Shown here in pieces: positions 34,427-43,146 of a stretch of DNA of 64,000 nt (positions are counted from its first letter, which is position 1; each line of letters begins with the position of its first letter). Location of the stretch: NCBI GenBank assembly GCA_002715965.1, contig PBAL01000058.1:36945-100944 (forward strand). Direction: 5' to 3'. A program made the position numbers and the translations under genes. The stretch is from Verrucomicrobiales bacterium (lineage in GTDB: Bacteria > Verrucomicrobiota > Verrucomicrobiia > Limisphaerales > JAYPXF01). Below the pieces are notes generated by a model. That model ran no database searches. It saw only the letters and a list, made by a program, of their open reading frames with translations, and was not told the DNA's origin.

Positions 34427-36595
34427 GTGAACGCGGGCAACATTCCGATCGTGAAACAGCTGGTGTTGTTGGGGGGAGGGCACGCGCATGTAGAGGTCTT
34501 GCGGAACTTCGCGGTCCGAACAGAGCCGGGCCTGCAACTCGTCCTCGTTACGCGCGATATCCATACCCCTTACTCGGGCATGCTGCCCGGTCTGGTCGCC
34601 GGTCACTACGAATTCGATGAGGCACACATTGATCTGCGCCCGTTGGCCCGCCTTGCCGGAGCGCAGGTCATCCACGCGCCGGTAAACGGCATGGATCTGG
34701 ACGCACGCCTGCTTCACCTGTCCGATCGTCCTCCGATTCGATACGATGTCCTTTCCATCAATGCCGGAGCCCGGCCACGAATGGCCAGCGTTCCCGGAGC
34801 CGCCGAGCATGCCATTCCGGTGAAACCGATCGACGGGCTCTTGGAGCGCTGGAATGAGATTCGCGAGCGGGTCAAGGCACGGAGAGGAAGCAGTGCGTTT
34901 CGCATCGCAGTTGTGGGCGGAGGTGCCGGTGGAGTGGAACTGCTGCTCTCGTTACAAACCGCGCTGGAATCACCGGCTGTCGAATACACGCTCGTCACGG
35001 CGAGCGCTGAGATCCTGCCTACCCATGCATCGGGCGTTCGTCGGCGTTATCGCACGGTACTCGCAGATCGGGAGATCACGGTCATTTCAAACACAAGCGT
35101 GATTTCGGTCAACAAACGCAAACTGCGCTGCGATGACGATTCTTCTTTGGCTTACGACGCACTCTTCTGGGTGACGGACGCAGCACCGCCTGCATGGATT
35201 CGCGAAAGCGGATTGGCGACGGATGAAGCGGGGTTTCTCGCCGTGAATCGCTTCCTCCAATCCACCTCGCACCCGGAGATCTTCGCGGCAGGGGATTGTG
35301 CTGCGATGTTGGAATCCCCCCGTCCGAAGTCCGGTGTGTTCGCCGTGCGCCAGGGACCACCCTTGGCCGACAACCTTCGTGCAGCTGTCCGCTTGGAGAC
35401 GCTTGAAGCGTATAGTCCACAGAGACGTTTTCTCAGCCTGATCAGCACGGGCGATCAGAACGCGGTTGCCTCCTGGGGGCCGCTGGCTGCTCAGGGCGAG
35501 TGGGTGTGGCGGTGGAAGGATCGGATCGATCGGACCTGGATGGAGAAGTATCAGGATGTGGATCGAATCCTGAAAATGCGTTCCAAGATGCGCCCGCCGC
35601 AAGCGCGACCCGAACTGCGTTGTGGAGGATGTGGCGCGAAGATCGGAAGCAAGGTACTGCGGAAGGTCTTGCATAAACTTGGAATCGAAGGGACCGATGA
35701 TGCGGCCTTGGTTTCCGTGGACGGTCGCAAGCAACTGCTGCAGACCGTCGATTTCTTTCGCGAGTTTGTGGGTGACCCGTATCGATTCGGCCGCATCGCG
35801 GCACACCACGCCATCAACGATGTCCTGGCCATGCGCGCTAGGCCAGATAGCGCGTTGGTCACGGTCGTTGTGCCGCATGGAAAGGACAGTTTCATTGAGC
35901 ACACGCTCATCCAACTGTTGTCCGGAGTGAAGGACGTGTTGCAGGAACACGGTGCAGCCTTGATCGGCGGCCACAGTGCCGAAGGGGCAGAACTTTCCAT
36001 AGGATTGACCGTCAACGGCTCGCTGGTCGCGCAGAAGGCTTGGTCGAAAAAGGGCATTCGCGAGGGCGATCACCTTATCCTCACCAAACCGCTGGGCACG
36101 GGCGTGCTATTTGCCGCCGACATGCAAGGTCGCGCGCAAGGTCGTTGGATCTCCGCTGCGCTCGATTGCATGGATCAATCGAATGCCCGGGCGGTCGATA
36201 TTCTAGGCAATGCGCGAGCTTCGGCCTGCACGGATGTCACCGGTTTCGGTTTCTTGCTTCACCTGCAGGAAATGCTCGGCGACAGCTTGTCTGCAAACGT
36301 GCACGTTGAAAATGTCCCGCGACTACCGGGCGTTGATCAACTGCTTGCGACCGGACTGGCCAGCACCATGGCGCCGAAGAATGCCGCAGCAACCGAGGAC
36401 ATCCCTGTCAAATACGCCGGTATCCTGCATGACCCACAGACCGCCGGTGGATTACTGGCCGGGGTATCTGACAATCAGATAGAGAATTGCCTGCGCAAAC
36501 TGCGCGAAGCGGGATACACAGATGCCTCCGCAATCGGACGAGTGGTCCCTCGCGATGACAGCCGCAATGTCAAACTTCTCCACTCGCCCAGCTGA
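34427..36595 (+). CDS. selD: SelD fused to an N-terminal FAD-dependent oxidoreductase
   Basis: 722 residues from GTG 34427 (GTG 34451 also possible). Residues 1-385 are an NDH-2-like pyridine-nucleotide-disulfide oxidoreductase: VLLGGGHAHVEVLRNF, IAVVGGGAGGVELLLSL and EIFAAGDCAAM supply the two Rossmann FAD/NAD sites. Residues about 390-722 are selenide, water dikinase with the catalytic CGGCGAK (Cys399, Cys402, Lys405), TDDAALVSVDG and GGHSAEGAELSIGLTVNG. SelD makes selenophosphate from selenide and ATP. This fusion order is known in other bacteria; the oxidoreductase may supply reduced selenium. Cys, not Sec, occupies the active site. Confidence 0.95.
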   Translation: MNAGNIPIVKQLVLLGGGHAHVEVLRNFAVRTEPGLQLVLVTRDIHTPYSGMLPGLVAGHYEFDEAHIDLRPLARLAGAQVIHAPVNGMDLDARLLHLSDRPPIRYDVLSINAGARPRMASVPGAAEHAIPVKPIDGLLERWNEIRERVKARRGSSAFRIAVVGGGAGGVELLLSLQTALESPAVEYTLVTASAEILPTHASGVRRRYRTVLADREITVISNTSVISVNKRKLRCDDDSSLAYDALFWVTDAAPPAWIRESGLATDEAGFLAVNRFLQSTSHPEIFAAGDCAAMLESPRPKSGVFAVRQGPPLADNLRAAVRLETLEAYSPQRRFLSLISTGDQNAVASWGPLAAQGEWVWRWKDRIDRTWMEKYQDVDRILKMRSKMRPPQARPELRCGGCGAKIGSKVLRKVLHKLGIEGTDDAALVSVDGRKQLLQTVDFFREFVGDPYRFGRIAAHHAINDVLAMRARPDSALVTVVVPHGKDSFIEHTLIQLLSGVKDVLQEHGAALIGGHSAEGAELSIGLTVNGSLVAQKAWSKKGIREGDHLILTKPLGTGVLFAADMQGRAQGRWISAALDCMDQSNARAVDILGNARASACTDVTGFGFLLHLQEMLGDSLSANVHVENVPRLPGVDQLLATGLASTMAPKNAAATEDIPVKYAGILHDPQTAGGLLAGVSDNQIENCLRKLREAGYTDASAIGRVVPRDDSRNVKLLHSPS

Positions 36596-36719
36596 GCAGG
36601 GAATCCGAATTCGCATGTCCTACTGAAAGAAAGGGCACATGCGTTCTGACGTGTTTCTCCATCGCATTCTTTCTGCAACCGGCTAGGCTTGTCCGCGTCC
36701 TTGAACGGACCCACATTTC

Positions 36720-37652
36720 ATGGCAGACGATCCGGTCATCGAAGCATCCAGACTGACGAAGCGATTTGGCAGCCAGTATGCCTTGAGTGGCGTGGATCTG
36801 AGTGTGGCGCGCGGGGCGATAGGCTTGCTTGGGCCGAATGGTGCGGGGAAGAGCACGTTCATCAAATGCCTGCTTCAGCTTCAGAACATCACCTCGGGAA
36901 CAGCGAAGCTGCTGGGCCGTGAGGTCGGCCGGGAAGGACGCGAGATTCGCACGGAGGTTGGATATACGCCGGAGCAGGATTGTCACATTCCCGGCATGGT
37001 CGGCTGCGAATACGTGACTTACTGCGCGCAGTTATGCGGCCTGCCCTTTCAGGCGGCGCGCCAGCGGGCGCATGAAATCCTGGATTTCGTCGGAATGGGG
37101 CAGGAGCGTTACCGCAAGATTGATTCGTACTCCACGGGCATGAAGCAGCGCATCAAGATTGCTCAGGCGATCGTTCACGATCCGCAGATTGTCTTCTTGG
37201 ATGAACCCACCAATGGCCTGGATCCGAATGGGCAAGCGCAGATTCTGGATTTGATTCAAAACCTCTGGAAGGAGCACAACATCTCCGTCGTGCTTTCATC
37301 GCACCTGCTGCACGACGTCGATCGGATTTGCGAACAGATCATCATCATCGGCAAAGGCAAGGTGCTGGTTCATGACACGTTGGAGAATTTGAAGGCGCGG
37401 CGTGCCGGCGCTGCCGAAGTCGCGGTTCCTGACCGACACAACGAGTTGATTTCCGCCTGCGAATCGCGCGGTTGGAAAAGCGGGATGGAGACAAACGGAA
37501 ATATCAAGATCGATCATAAATCTGCGAACCTGAACGAACTTATTGCCCTGATTGACGAATTGAAAATCACCCCGCTGGAAATCATTCCCAGCCCGAACGC
37601 ACTGCAGGAGATGTTCGTGCAAGCATTAAGAACCAGCGATGCCACTGCTTGA
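36720..37652 (+). CDS. ABC transporter ATP-binding protein (first of two)
   Basis: 310 residues. Walker A GPNGAGKST, Q-loop YTPEQD, signature YSTGMKQRIKIAQA and Walker B VFLDEPTNGLDP followed by SSHLLHDVDR are all present, as in ABC-2-type exporter ATPases. The C-terminal 70 residues form the regulatory tail common in gliding/antibiotic-type systems. First gene of a four-gene set; its end overlaps the permease start by 14 bp. The substrate is not given by sequence. ATG start with no candidate further upstream. Confidence 0.92.
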   Translation: MADDPVIEASRLTKRFGSQYALSGVDLSVARGAIGLLGPNGAGKSTFIKCLLQLQNITSGTAKLLGREVGREGREIRTEVGYTPEQDCHIPGMVGCEYVTYCAQLCGLPFQAARQRAHEILDFVGMGQERYRKIDSYSTGMKQRIKIAQAIVHDPQIVFLDEPTNGLDPNGQAQILDLIQNLWKEHNISVVLSSHLLHDVDRICEQIIIIGKGKVLVHDTLENLKARRAGAAEVAVPDRHNELISACESRGWKSGMETNGNIKIDHKSANLNELIALIDELKITPLEIIPSPNALQEMFVQALRTSDATA

Positions 37653-38637
37653 TTCCGGTTACAATCATTGGGAAGGCACCGCTCGCGGCATCTGGTATCG
37701 GCGCATGGTGATCGCAGGCAATGGTCTGGGCGCCGTGCTGGGAAACAAGTGGTTTCGCATGTTCCTTTGGGTGGCGTGGGCAACCTGCATCCTGATGGTG
37801 TCCGCGCTGTTCGCCGTTGGCCAATTAATCGTGCCGGACAGCATGATCCTCACCATAGCAGAGAACTTCGAACCGAGAATGCGATTCATCGTTGGGTCCG
37901 TTCGCTCCTGGCTGGAGGAAAATCCAGACGTCGCCGTTCACACGGTTCACAACTTCCTCTTCTACCAATTCACCACCTGGTTTTCCATTTTCAACTTCAT
38001 CGCGGTTGCCTTCGCGATCCCACATCTCATCACCTTGGATCTTCAGAGCCGGGCCATTCTTGTTTACTCCTCCAAGGCGCTTACCCGGGTGGACTACATG
38101 ATTGGAAAATTCCTCAGTGTCGTCGGCGTGATGTGCCTGGTCTGGACCGGTCCCATTATCGTTGCTTGGGTCGCCGGTAACGCGCTTTCCCCGGACTGGA
38201 CCTACTTTATCTTTTCCCGACATGTGCTGGTGAACGTCCTTTGCTTCACCGGCATTGGCATGAGCATCATGGGCGTCCTGGCGCTTGGCGTGTCTGCAGT
38301 CTCGAAGAAAGAACGATCCACCACCGGGACTTGGATCGTTCTCTGGTTGCTGGGACTCGGCGTCCAAATCCTGCCCCTCAAACGTTGGCTGAACCACTGC
38401 AGCATCTGGCACAACCTCGACCAGATTGGGAATGCCATCTTCAATGTGAGGGCAGACCTTGAGTTTGCCGCGACTTTATTTCAGTGGCTGGATCGCATGA
38501 TAACACGTGCTCAGTCTCGTCCGCGTGGGATGGTTTTGTTCCTGCAGGAACCGCAATGGACGGGAGTCTACGTGGCCCTGGGAGGGCTCTTACTCGCGTC
38601 AGTCGCCATCCTCTACAAACGCGTCAAACCGGAATGA
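37639..38637 (+). CDS. ABC-2-type transporter permease (first of two)
   Basis: 332 residues with about six hydrophobic helices (e.g. FLWVAWATCILMVSALFAVG, FNFIAVAFAIPHLITLDL, VGVMCLVWTGPIIVAWVA, SIMGVLALGVSAV, IVLWLLGLGVQIL) and ending in a basic KRVKPE tail. No periplasmic-binding or ATPase motif is present. It overlaps the upstream ATPase by 14 bp and the downstream ATPase by ATGA, consistent with stoichiometric production of an ABC-2 exporter. Substrate unknown. Confidence 0.88.
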   Translation: MPLLDSGYNHWEGTARGIWYRRMVIAGNGLGAVLGNKWFRMFLWVAWATCILMVSALFAVGQLIVPDSMILTIAENFEPRMRFIVGSVRSWLEENPDVAVHTVHNFLFYQFTTWFSIFNFIAVAFAIPHLITLDLQSRAILVYSSKALTRVDYMIGKFLSVVGVMCLVWTGPIIVAWVAGNALSPDWTYFIFSRHVLVNVLCFTGIGMSIMGVLALGVSAVSKKERSTTGTWIVLWLLGLGVQILPLKRWLNHCSIWHNLDQIGNAIFNVRADLEFAATLFQWLDRMITRAQSRPRGMVLFLQEPQWTGVYVALGGLLLASVAILYKRVKPE

Positions 38638-39560
38638 GTGCCGTCGTAGAAGTCAAAGAGATGAGCCGTTGGTATGGCCTGGTCATGGGCCTGAACAACG
38701 TGAGCTTCGCAATCGGCTCCGGTTTGACGGGATTGGTCGGCCCCAATGGCGCAGGCAAGAGCACGCTGATCTCCATCATCACCGGTCAACTCAAGCCAAG
38801 CTCCGGATCGGTGAGTCTCTTCGGTGAAGCGCCTTTCAACAATCCGAAGGTACTCCAACGCATCGGTTTTTGTCCGGAGAGGGAATCCCTGCCGGTGGAA
38901 ATGCGGCCCGCGGATTGGTTGACCGGGCTCGGTCTGCTTTCTGGAATGAGTGCTGCGTCAGCACGAATGCGAGCGGACGAGATGCTCGAGCGGGTAGGCT
39001 TGGCGCGTGAGCATTGGCAGAAGAAAATGGGCGAGTACTCCAAGGGCATGCGCCAACGGGTGAAGCTCGGGCAAACTTTGATTCACAATCCCGATTTCGT
39101 CGTACTCGACGAGCCGATGAATGGTCTCGACCCGATGGGCCGTCAGGACGTTGCCAAGATCCTGAAATCCCTGGCCGCGGAAGGCGTCAGCATATTGATT
39201 TCCAGTCACATCCTGGCGGAACTGGAAACGCTTTGCGAAACGAATATTATTCTGAACTGGGGACGCGTCATTGCCTCTGGCAGCCAGCAGGAAATCCGGG
39301 CAGACGTTCGCAATTGGTCGGAAGAACTGGCAATTATCTGCGACGATCCGCAACGGCTGGCCAAGGTATTGTTCGACGCCGAGGTGCTGGCCGGATACGA
39401 CATCAACCAGCAGACGGACACGTTGAAAATCCGCTTGAGCGAACCGGAGAAGTTCTACCCTGCCTGGACCGGATTCCTCCTGCAAAGTGGGGTCACCGTC
39501 TACGAAGTGCGCGGGCAGAGCCGTTCACTCAAACAGATCTTCGAGAAGGTGACGTCATGA
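38634..39560 (+). CDS. ABC transporter ATP-binding protein (second of two)
   Basis: 308 residues from the ATG that overlaps the permease stop (ATGA); the frame extends upstream inside the permease gene, but without similarity. Walker A VGPNGAGKST, signature YSKGMRQRVKLGQT, Walker B VVLDEPMNGLDP and the following SSHILAELE switch are intact. It resembles the first ATPase but is clearly a distinct sequence, so the transporter probably uses an ATPase heterodimer. Its stop overlaps the next permease start by ATGA. Confidence 0.92.
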   Translation: MSAVVEVKEMSRWYGLVMGLNNVSFAIGSGLTGLVGPNGAGKSTLISIITGQLKPSSGSVSLFGEAPFNNPKVLQRIGFCPERESLPVEMRPADWLTGLGLLSGMSAASARMRADEMLERVGLAREHWQKKMGEYSKGMRQRVKLGQTLIHNPDFVVLDEPMNGLDPMGRQDVAKILKSLAAEGVSILISSHILAELETLCETNIILNWGRVIASGSQQEIRADVRNWSEELAIICDDPQRLAKVLFDAEVLAGYDINQQTDTLKIRLSEPEKFYPAWTGFLLQSGVTVYEVRGQSRSLKQIFEKVTS

Positions 39561-40336
39561 GTGCCACGGAGCAGAACGTAAGAGCGTCGGACTTGGAGAT
39601 GTCGCCGAGCTTCATCAAGGGCTGGCTCGCGATGTGGATGTTCACGCGGATGAACCGTTGGACTGTCTTGGGATTTCTCCTGTTGATCCCGCTGATGACC
39701 ATTACGATCGATGTTGGAAGCCAATCCCAGTTCATCCATCTCGTATTGGAATTCTATCAACGGTTTCTGTTGCCGATCTATTGCCTGACGATCTTTGGGC
39801 CGTTGATACGTGATGAAGTTCAGTCCGACACCATCGGGTTTCTGATCACACGACCGATCAGTCGAGCAAAGCTCGTCCTGCTGAAGTATCTCGTGATGCT
39901 CGTCAAAGTGCAGATTCTCGCGTTTGCGGCAGCAACCATTCTTCTCTTGGTGGGTGTCATCCGTGGAGTGATGGTCGAAGGCCTGATCGTTCCATTTTTC
40001 ATCAGCCAAGCCGTGGCCATTTTCGCATATGGCGGGATTGCCACGCTCTTCGGGTTGTTCAGCAAAAAATACATGGTGCTGGGAATGATTTACGGAGGCG
40101 TCGTCGAGTTCAGCCTCGGGCGTATCCCCACAAATGTTCAACTGCTCTCGATGTTCCATCACATGAAGGGAATTCTCGCACATTCCGAACCGGTCAGAGA
40201 CGTCTTGCATTGGGAGGCGGCCGGCTTCGGAATCTCAGCCGCCTACACGCTCGGCGCCGGGGCAATAGCGTTGGTCCTCTCCATGCTCCTCTTCACCGTC
40301 CGCGAATATCATCACGCCGACGACATGCAGAAGTGA
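39557..40336 (+). CDS. ABC-2-type transporter permease (second of two)
   Basis: 259 residues, six hydrophobic helices (e.g. WTVLGFLLLIPLMTITIDVG, FLLPIYCLTIFGPLIRDE, ILAFAAATILLLVGVIRG, SQAVAIFAYGGIATLFGLF, LGAGAIALVLSMLLF). The GFLITRPISRAKLVLLKYL loop is typical of ABC-2/NatB-like permeases. The ATG chosen overlaps the second ATPase stop; the frame is open 540 bp further up, inside the ATPase gene. It closes the operon. Confidence 0.88.
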   Translation: MSATEQNVRASDLEMSPSFIKGWLAMWMFTRMNRWTVLGFLLLIPLMTITIDVGSQSQFIHLVLEFYQRFLLPIYCLTIFGPLIRDEVQSDTIGFLITRPISRAKLVLLKYLVMLVKVQILAFAAATILLLVGVIRGVMVEGLIVPFFISQAVAIFAYGGIATLFGLFSKKYMVLGMIYGGVVEFSLGRIPTNVQLLSMFHHMKGILAHSEPVRDVLHWEAAGFGISAAYTLGAGAIALVLSMLLFTVREYHHADDMQK

Positions 40337-40342
40337 GCACGG

Positions 40343-40435
40343 ATGGGCTGGGACTCGGTTGAACTGATTTTGGGTGTGGAGGAAGTGTTCTCCATCGAGG
40401 CATGCGCGTCGCCGACTACCGGTATACGGGGCTGA
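40343..40435 (+). pseudogene. acyl-carrier-protein-like N-terminal fragment
   Basis: Only 30 residues: MGWDSVELILGVEEVFSIE then unrelated residues and TGA at 40433. The DSVEL...VEEVF pattern is that of an acyl carrier protein around its phosphopantetheine Ser (LDSVE motif). The remaining half of an ACP is missing. It starts 6 bp after the ABC operon stop; it could also be a chance match, given its length. Confidence 0.4.
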
Positions 40436-40644
40436 CGGGAGGCGACAGCTTCTACGGATACCGCATCGAAGGAAGTTGGCGCGGTCGGGACCATCCGGGG
40501 GTAGTCAAGCATCGGGACATTCTGAAGCGATGGGCTGATTCCAAGAAACCCGTCGTTCCCCCTGCGAACCCTGAGCTTGCCCGCTCCTATTTCAACTCAG
40601 CACTCTTTGGCCTGATCCTGGTTCCACTGCTGCTGGCCTTGTGA
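40402..40644 (+). CDS. hypothetical small protein with C-terminal membrane helix
   Basis: 80 residues from ATG 40402. The only visible feature is the C-terminal hydrophobic helix YFNSALFGLILVPLLLAL. The soluble part (GGDSFYGYRIEGSWRGRD, then HPGVVKHRDILKRWADSKK) is not recognised. It lies in a 410-bp gap (40337-40746) whose other content is the ACP-like fragment, so it may itself be the tail of a decayed gene. No ribosome-binding site stands out. Confidence 0.3.
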   Translation: MRVADYRYTGLTGGDSFYGYRIEGSWRGRDHPGVVKHRDILKRWADSKKPVVPPANPELARSYFNSALFGLILVPLLLAL

Positions 40645-40746
40645 TTCGTGACGGGGCGAAAGATTGCGTGGGGTCGGCGCAGGGATTCGATGTCATGGGA
40701 AACCGTTTCGCAACCGCGCGCTCAGCTGAAGCATGGCTTCACCGAA

Positions 40747-41754
40747 TCAGCGTTTCTGTTTCGCGTAGGCCTTCCAGGCCTTCTCAATTCCGGCGGCCTT
40801 TTCATCACCGCGATGGAACAGAAAGCGATGGCGCAGTTTGATTTTGTCGCCGGCCTTTAGCGTGAATGAAACGTCCGGGTCGTTCTTGTTGAACTGTTTC
40901 GAGGCGAAGGGATTGGCGGTGAACAAGCCGTAAGTGCGGACGTGCCAGCGGGTGACATGACGGAAGCTGGAGGGGTGGTTCAAGATTGCCACACCGAGGT
41001 GTTCGCCTCCAATCGGGCCGTTGTAGTCGCACCACTTGCCAGCCTTGCTCCAGGCGTCCAGATCGCGGTTGCCGTTGCTGTTGACGATCGTACCTCCCTT
41101 TTCACTCGTCACGTCCATGCTGGTTGGAACGCGAATCGAAAGGCCGGAGTCTTTCTTGTCTTCAAAATGCGCATCTCCGTCGCTGGCGATCAGGTCTTGA
41201 TCGAAGTCGATCGTTCGAGTTCCACCATCAGCGCGGAAGGTAAGCCGGCGCTTTTCGGTGAGGACACGTTTGCCTTTCGCGTCGAGGTAATCACAGAGCT
41301 GCTCGATGACAGCGGAGTCCTTGGTGGTCTTCAGTTTGGTGAACTTGCGATGTTTGATGCGGCCAAGGGCCTTCATTCGGTCTTCGGAGCGTTTCACCCA
41401 GCGTTCGCCACGCTGTTTGAGTTCTTCCCAGGTCAGACGTTCGCTCCAGGTGTCGACGCCATTGATGCCTTCATGCCCGAAGTTGATGCCGCGATGGTGC
41501 GGATGATCGTGGCGCTCGCCTTCGATCGTCTTCATTGGATAGGCGCGGGTCATCTGTTTGCCGGTGGGTCCGTAAACCGGATACAGGTAAGGCTTGTTCG
41601 CCTGATCGAGCACGTAGGTGGCGAAGGGTTCGCCATCAACTTTGATATCCACGCTCCCTTTGGATTCGGTGATGGTGAAGCGGGATTTGTTTGCTGCGGA
41701 TAGGGTCAGGAGTCCGCATGTGAAGACAGTGAAAAGAGATGTTGTGCGCAACAT
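40747..41754 (-). CDS. DUF6807 (PmoA-like) family protein, exported
   Basis: 335 residues with a signal peptide (RTTSLFTVFTCGLLTLSA). The ERHDHPHHRGINFGH motif near residue 80 and GPIGGEHLGVAILNHPSS in the C-terminal half are characteristic of the family wrongly called PmoA and now DUF6807, common in Verrucomicrobia and Planctomycetes in polysaccharide loci. The beta-sandwich fold resembles carbohydrate-active lyases, but activity is unknown. Convergent with the preceding small ORF; single-gene unit. Confidence 0.88.
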   Translation of the reverse strand: MLRTTSLFTVFTCGLLTLSAANKSRFTITESKGSVDIKVDGEPFATYVLDQANKPYLYPVYGPTGKQMTRAYPMKTIEGERHDHPHHRGINFGHEGINGVDTWSERLTWEELKQRGERWVKRSEDRMKALGRIKHRKFTKLKTTKDSAVIEQLCDYLDAKGKRVLTEKRRLTFRADGGTRTIDFDQDLIASDGDAHFEDKKDSGLSIRVPTSMDVTSEKGGTIVNSNGNRDLDAWSKAGKWCDYNGPIGGEHLGVAILNHPSSFRHVTRWHVRTYGLFTANPFASKQFNKNDPDVSFTLKAGDKIKLRHRFLFHRGDEKAAGIEKAWKAYAKQKR

Positions 41755-41990
41755 GGTTGGGGCTGAATCATGCGCTCAACTGGCACTGTGGCGAGCAGAT
41801 TCTGTGAGGGCGAAAACTCCAAAACCCAAGCCTCAATTAAACTTCAAACACCAAGCTCCAATCTGAGCCGCCAGGGGAAGAACGTGGGGGTTTATCGGAT
41901 TTTGCAGCTTGGAACTTCTTTGGGAACAGAGCAGTTGCGCCTCACGCCTGGCAACCGAATCCCGATTAATGACTGGTTGACACCCGCGTT

Positions 41991-42551
41991 TCAATTCCAG
42001 GAGAGATCGTCAGGCCCCTCGGAGAGGAGCTTGTACTCCCAACCCTTGCTGACCAGAATCTTCTTCCAGAGGTCTTCGGGCTGTTCGTTGAACACGTGTT
42101 CGATTGAGGCCGGATGCAGCAGCCAAGCGCCGCGTTCCATCTCGTCATCCAGTTGTCCCGGCGCCCAACCGGAATAACCGGCGAAGATCTTCAGCTTCTG
42201 GGTCGGGGAAAAAGATTCACCGGCTTCGATCAGATCATCGAGGTTGTGTTCGAGATTGAGACCGGGAATGACGTTGGCATCGGGAATGAATGAATCGCTC
42301 TGGAGGAAACTCAGCGCGGTGGACTGAACCGGCCCGCCAAGAAAGAGGACCTCTTCCTTCAAGAGATCGGGCAGATCGGCCACCACCGCAGCGCCGAGAT
42401 TGGTCGGGCTGGGTCGATTGATCACAAGCCCGAATGCTCCGTTCTTGTCGTGTTGGCAGACCAGCACGACCGCCCGATGGAACCACGACCCGCGCAGTTT
42501 TCCACCGTCGAGCAAGAGCTGGCCCTTCAAGGATTTGAACGCGTCGGACAT
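41991..42551 (-). CDS. YqgE/AlgH family protein (UPF0301)
   Basis: 186 residues from the ATG giving MSDAFKSLKGQLLLDGGKLRG; the frame extends upstream to 42677 across a divergent gene start and without similarity. The family features RGSWFHRAVVLVCQHDKNGA, GLVINRPSP, LFLGGPVQ and KIFAGYSGWAPGQLDDEM are all present. AlgH was named from alginate regulation in Pseudomonas, but the biochemical function remains unknown. Divergent from the small lipoprotein gene at 42614. Confidence 0.92.
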   Translation of the reverse strand: MSDAFKSLKGQLLLDGGKLRGSWFHRAVVLVCQHDKNGAFGLVINRPSPTNLGAAVVADLPDLLKEEVLFLGGPVQSTALSFLQSDSFIPDANVIPGLNLEHNLDDLIEAGESFSPTQKLKIFAGYSGWAPGQLDDEMERGAWLLHPASIEHVFNEQPEDLWKKILVSKGWEYKLLSEGPDDLSWN

Positions 42552-42613
42552 CTTTCCTTGGCTGCAATGTGCATCAGGCTTGCGGCCCTGACAATCCAGT
42601 TTATTCTGCGCCC

Positions 42614-42736
42614 ATGATTCGGCTGGCTCTACTCCTGGTGGCTGTTGTCGCCCTTCTGGGCGCGGCCTGCAAATCAACCGATTATGGCGCGCGCGAATTC
42701 ATCCCCCGCAAGGGCTGGAAACCGACCCGCTACTGA
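42614..42736 (+). CDS. 40-residue predicted lipoprotein
   Basis: ATG at 42614, stop TGA at 42734. A basic start and hydrophobic core (IRLALLLVAVVALLGAAC) end in a lipobox (LGAAC), so the mature lipoprotein would be about 22 residues: CKSTDYGAREFIPRKGW then KPTRY. The FIP-KGW ending is, from memory, like that of several tiny verrucomicrobial lipoproteins. Coding density and clean lipobox support a true gene, although it is too short for strong statistics. Divergent from algH-like gene. Confidence 0.55.
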   Translation: MIRLALLLVAVVALLGAACKSTDYGAREFIPRKGWKPTRY

Positions 42737-42743
42737 TTTCACA

Positions 42744-42927
42744 TGAACTTTTCCAAGCTTTCCGCGTCCCTCCTGACGGTGGGATTGCTGGCCGCGCCAT
42801 CAAGAACGCCGTCAAGCAGGGACTGATCGCCAAGTCCTTCATGCCGCAGCGTCTGCATGAGAAACTCACCGAGGCAGAGATGAAGGATCTGTTGGCGTTC
42901 CTAGGAGACTTGAGGGGAACGCGTTAG
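42744..42927 (+). pseudogene. fragments of a secreted cytochrome-like protein joined by a deletion
   Basis: From ATG 42744 comes a signal-peptide-like piece (NFSKLSASLLTVGLLAAP) that stops early. In another frame, from about 42796 to TAG 42927, lies a tail AIKNAVKQGLIAKSFMPQRL then HEKLTEAEMKDLLAFLGDL, of the type that ends cytochrome c or heme-domain modules of PVC proteins. The centre, including any CxxCH, is missing and the frames differ. The assignment rests on the MP-L-x-EMKDLLAFL pattern only. Confidence 0.4.
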
Positions 42928-42965
42928 TCGCTACGGGCGCTCCCACGGAGCAAGGGCTTCAAGTC

Positions 42966-43024
42966 TGGCGACAGCACAACTTCCCTCTTCCAGCAGGGAG
43001 AGGGAGAAGACGTACGGTTTCAGT
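42966..43024. repeat. dispersed palindromic intergenic repeat, copy 2 (one arm)
   Basis: The sequence ggcgacagcacaac, then ttccctcttccagcaggga, then gagggagaagacgtacggtt matches the right half of copy 1 at 6611-6672. Only one arm is present. It lies between the cytochrome-like relic and selO. Confidence 0.8.
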
Positions 43025-43146
43025 TGAAGCATCTCTTGCTACTGCCAGCACTCTTAATCACGCACCATTGGGCTTGCAGCGAAGATTCTCCGTCTGACAA
43101 TCAATCGCTGGTACGATCTAATCGCCCGCCGTTTACGTTTACGTCC

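Noticed and set aside
34381..34620. 79-residue ORF overlapping the selD fusion start
   Set aside because: Out of frame with the fusion's clear Rossmann motif and without similarity.
30649..36720. tRNA-Sec (selC) near the sel genes
   Set aside because: Gaps around selB, selA and selD were read on both strands; no long acceptor/variable-arm structure with a TCA anticodon was found.
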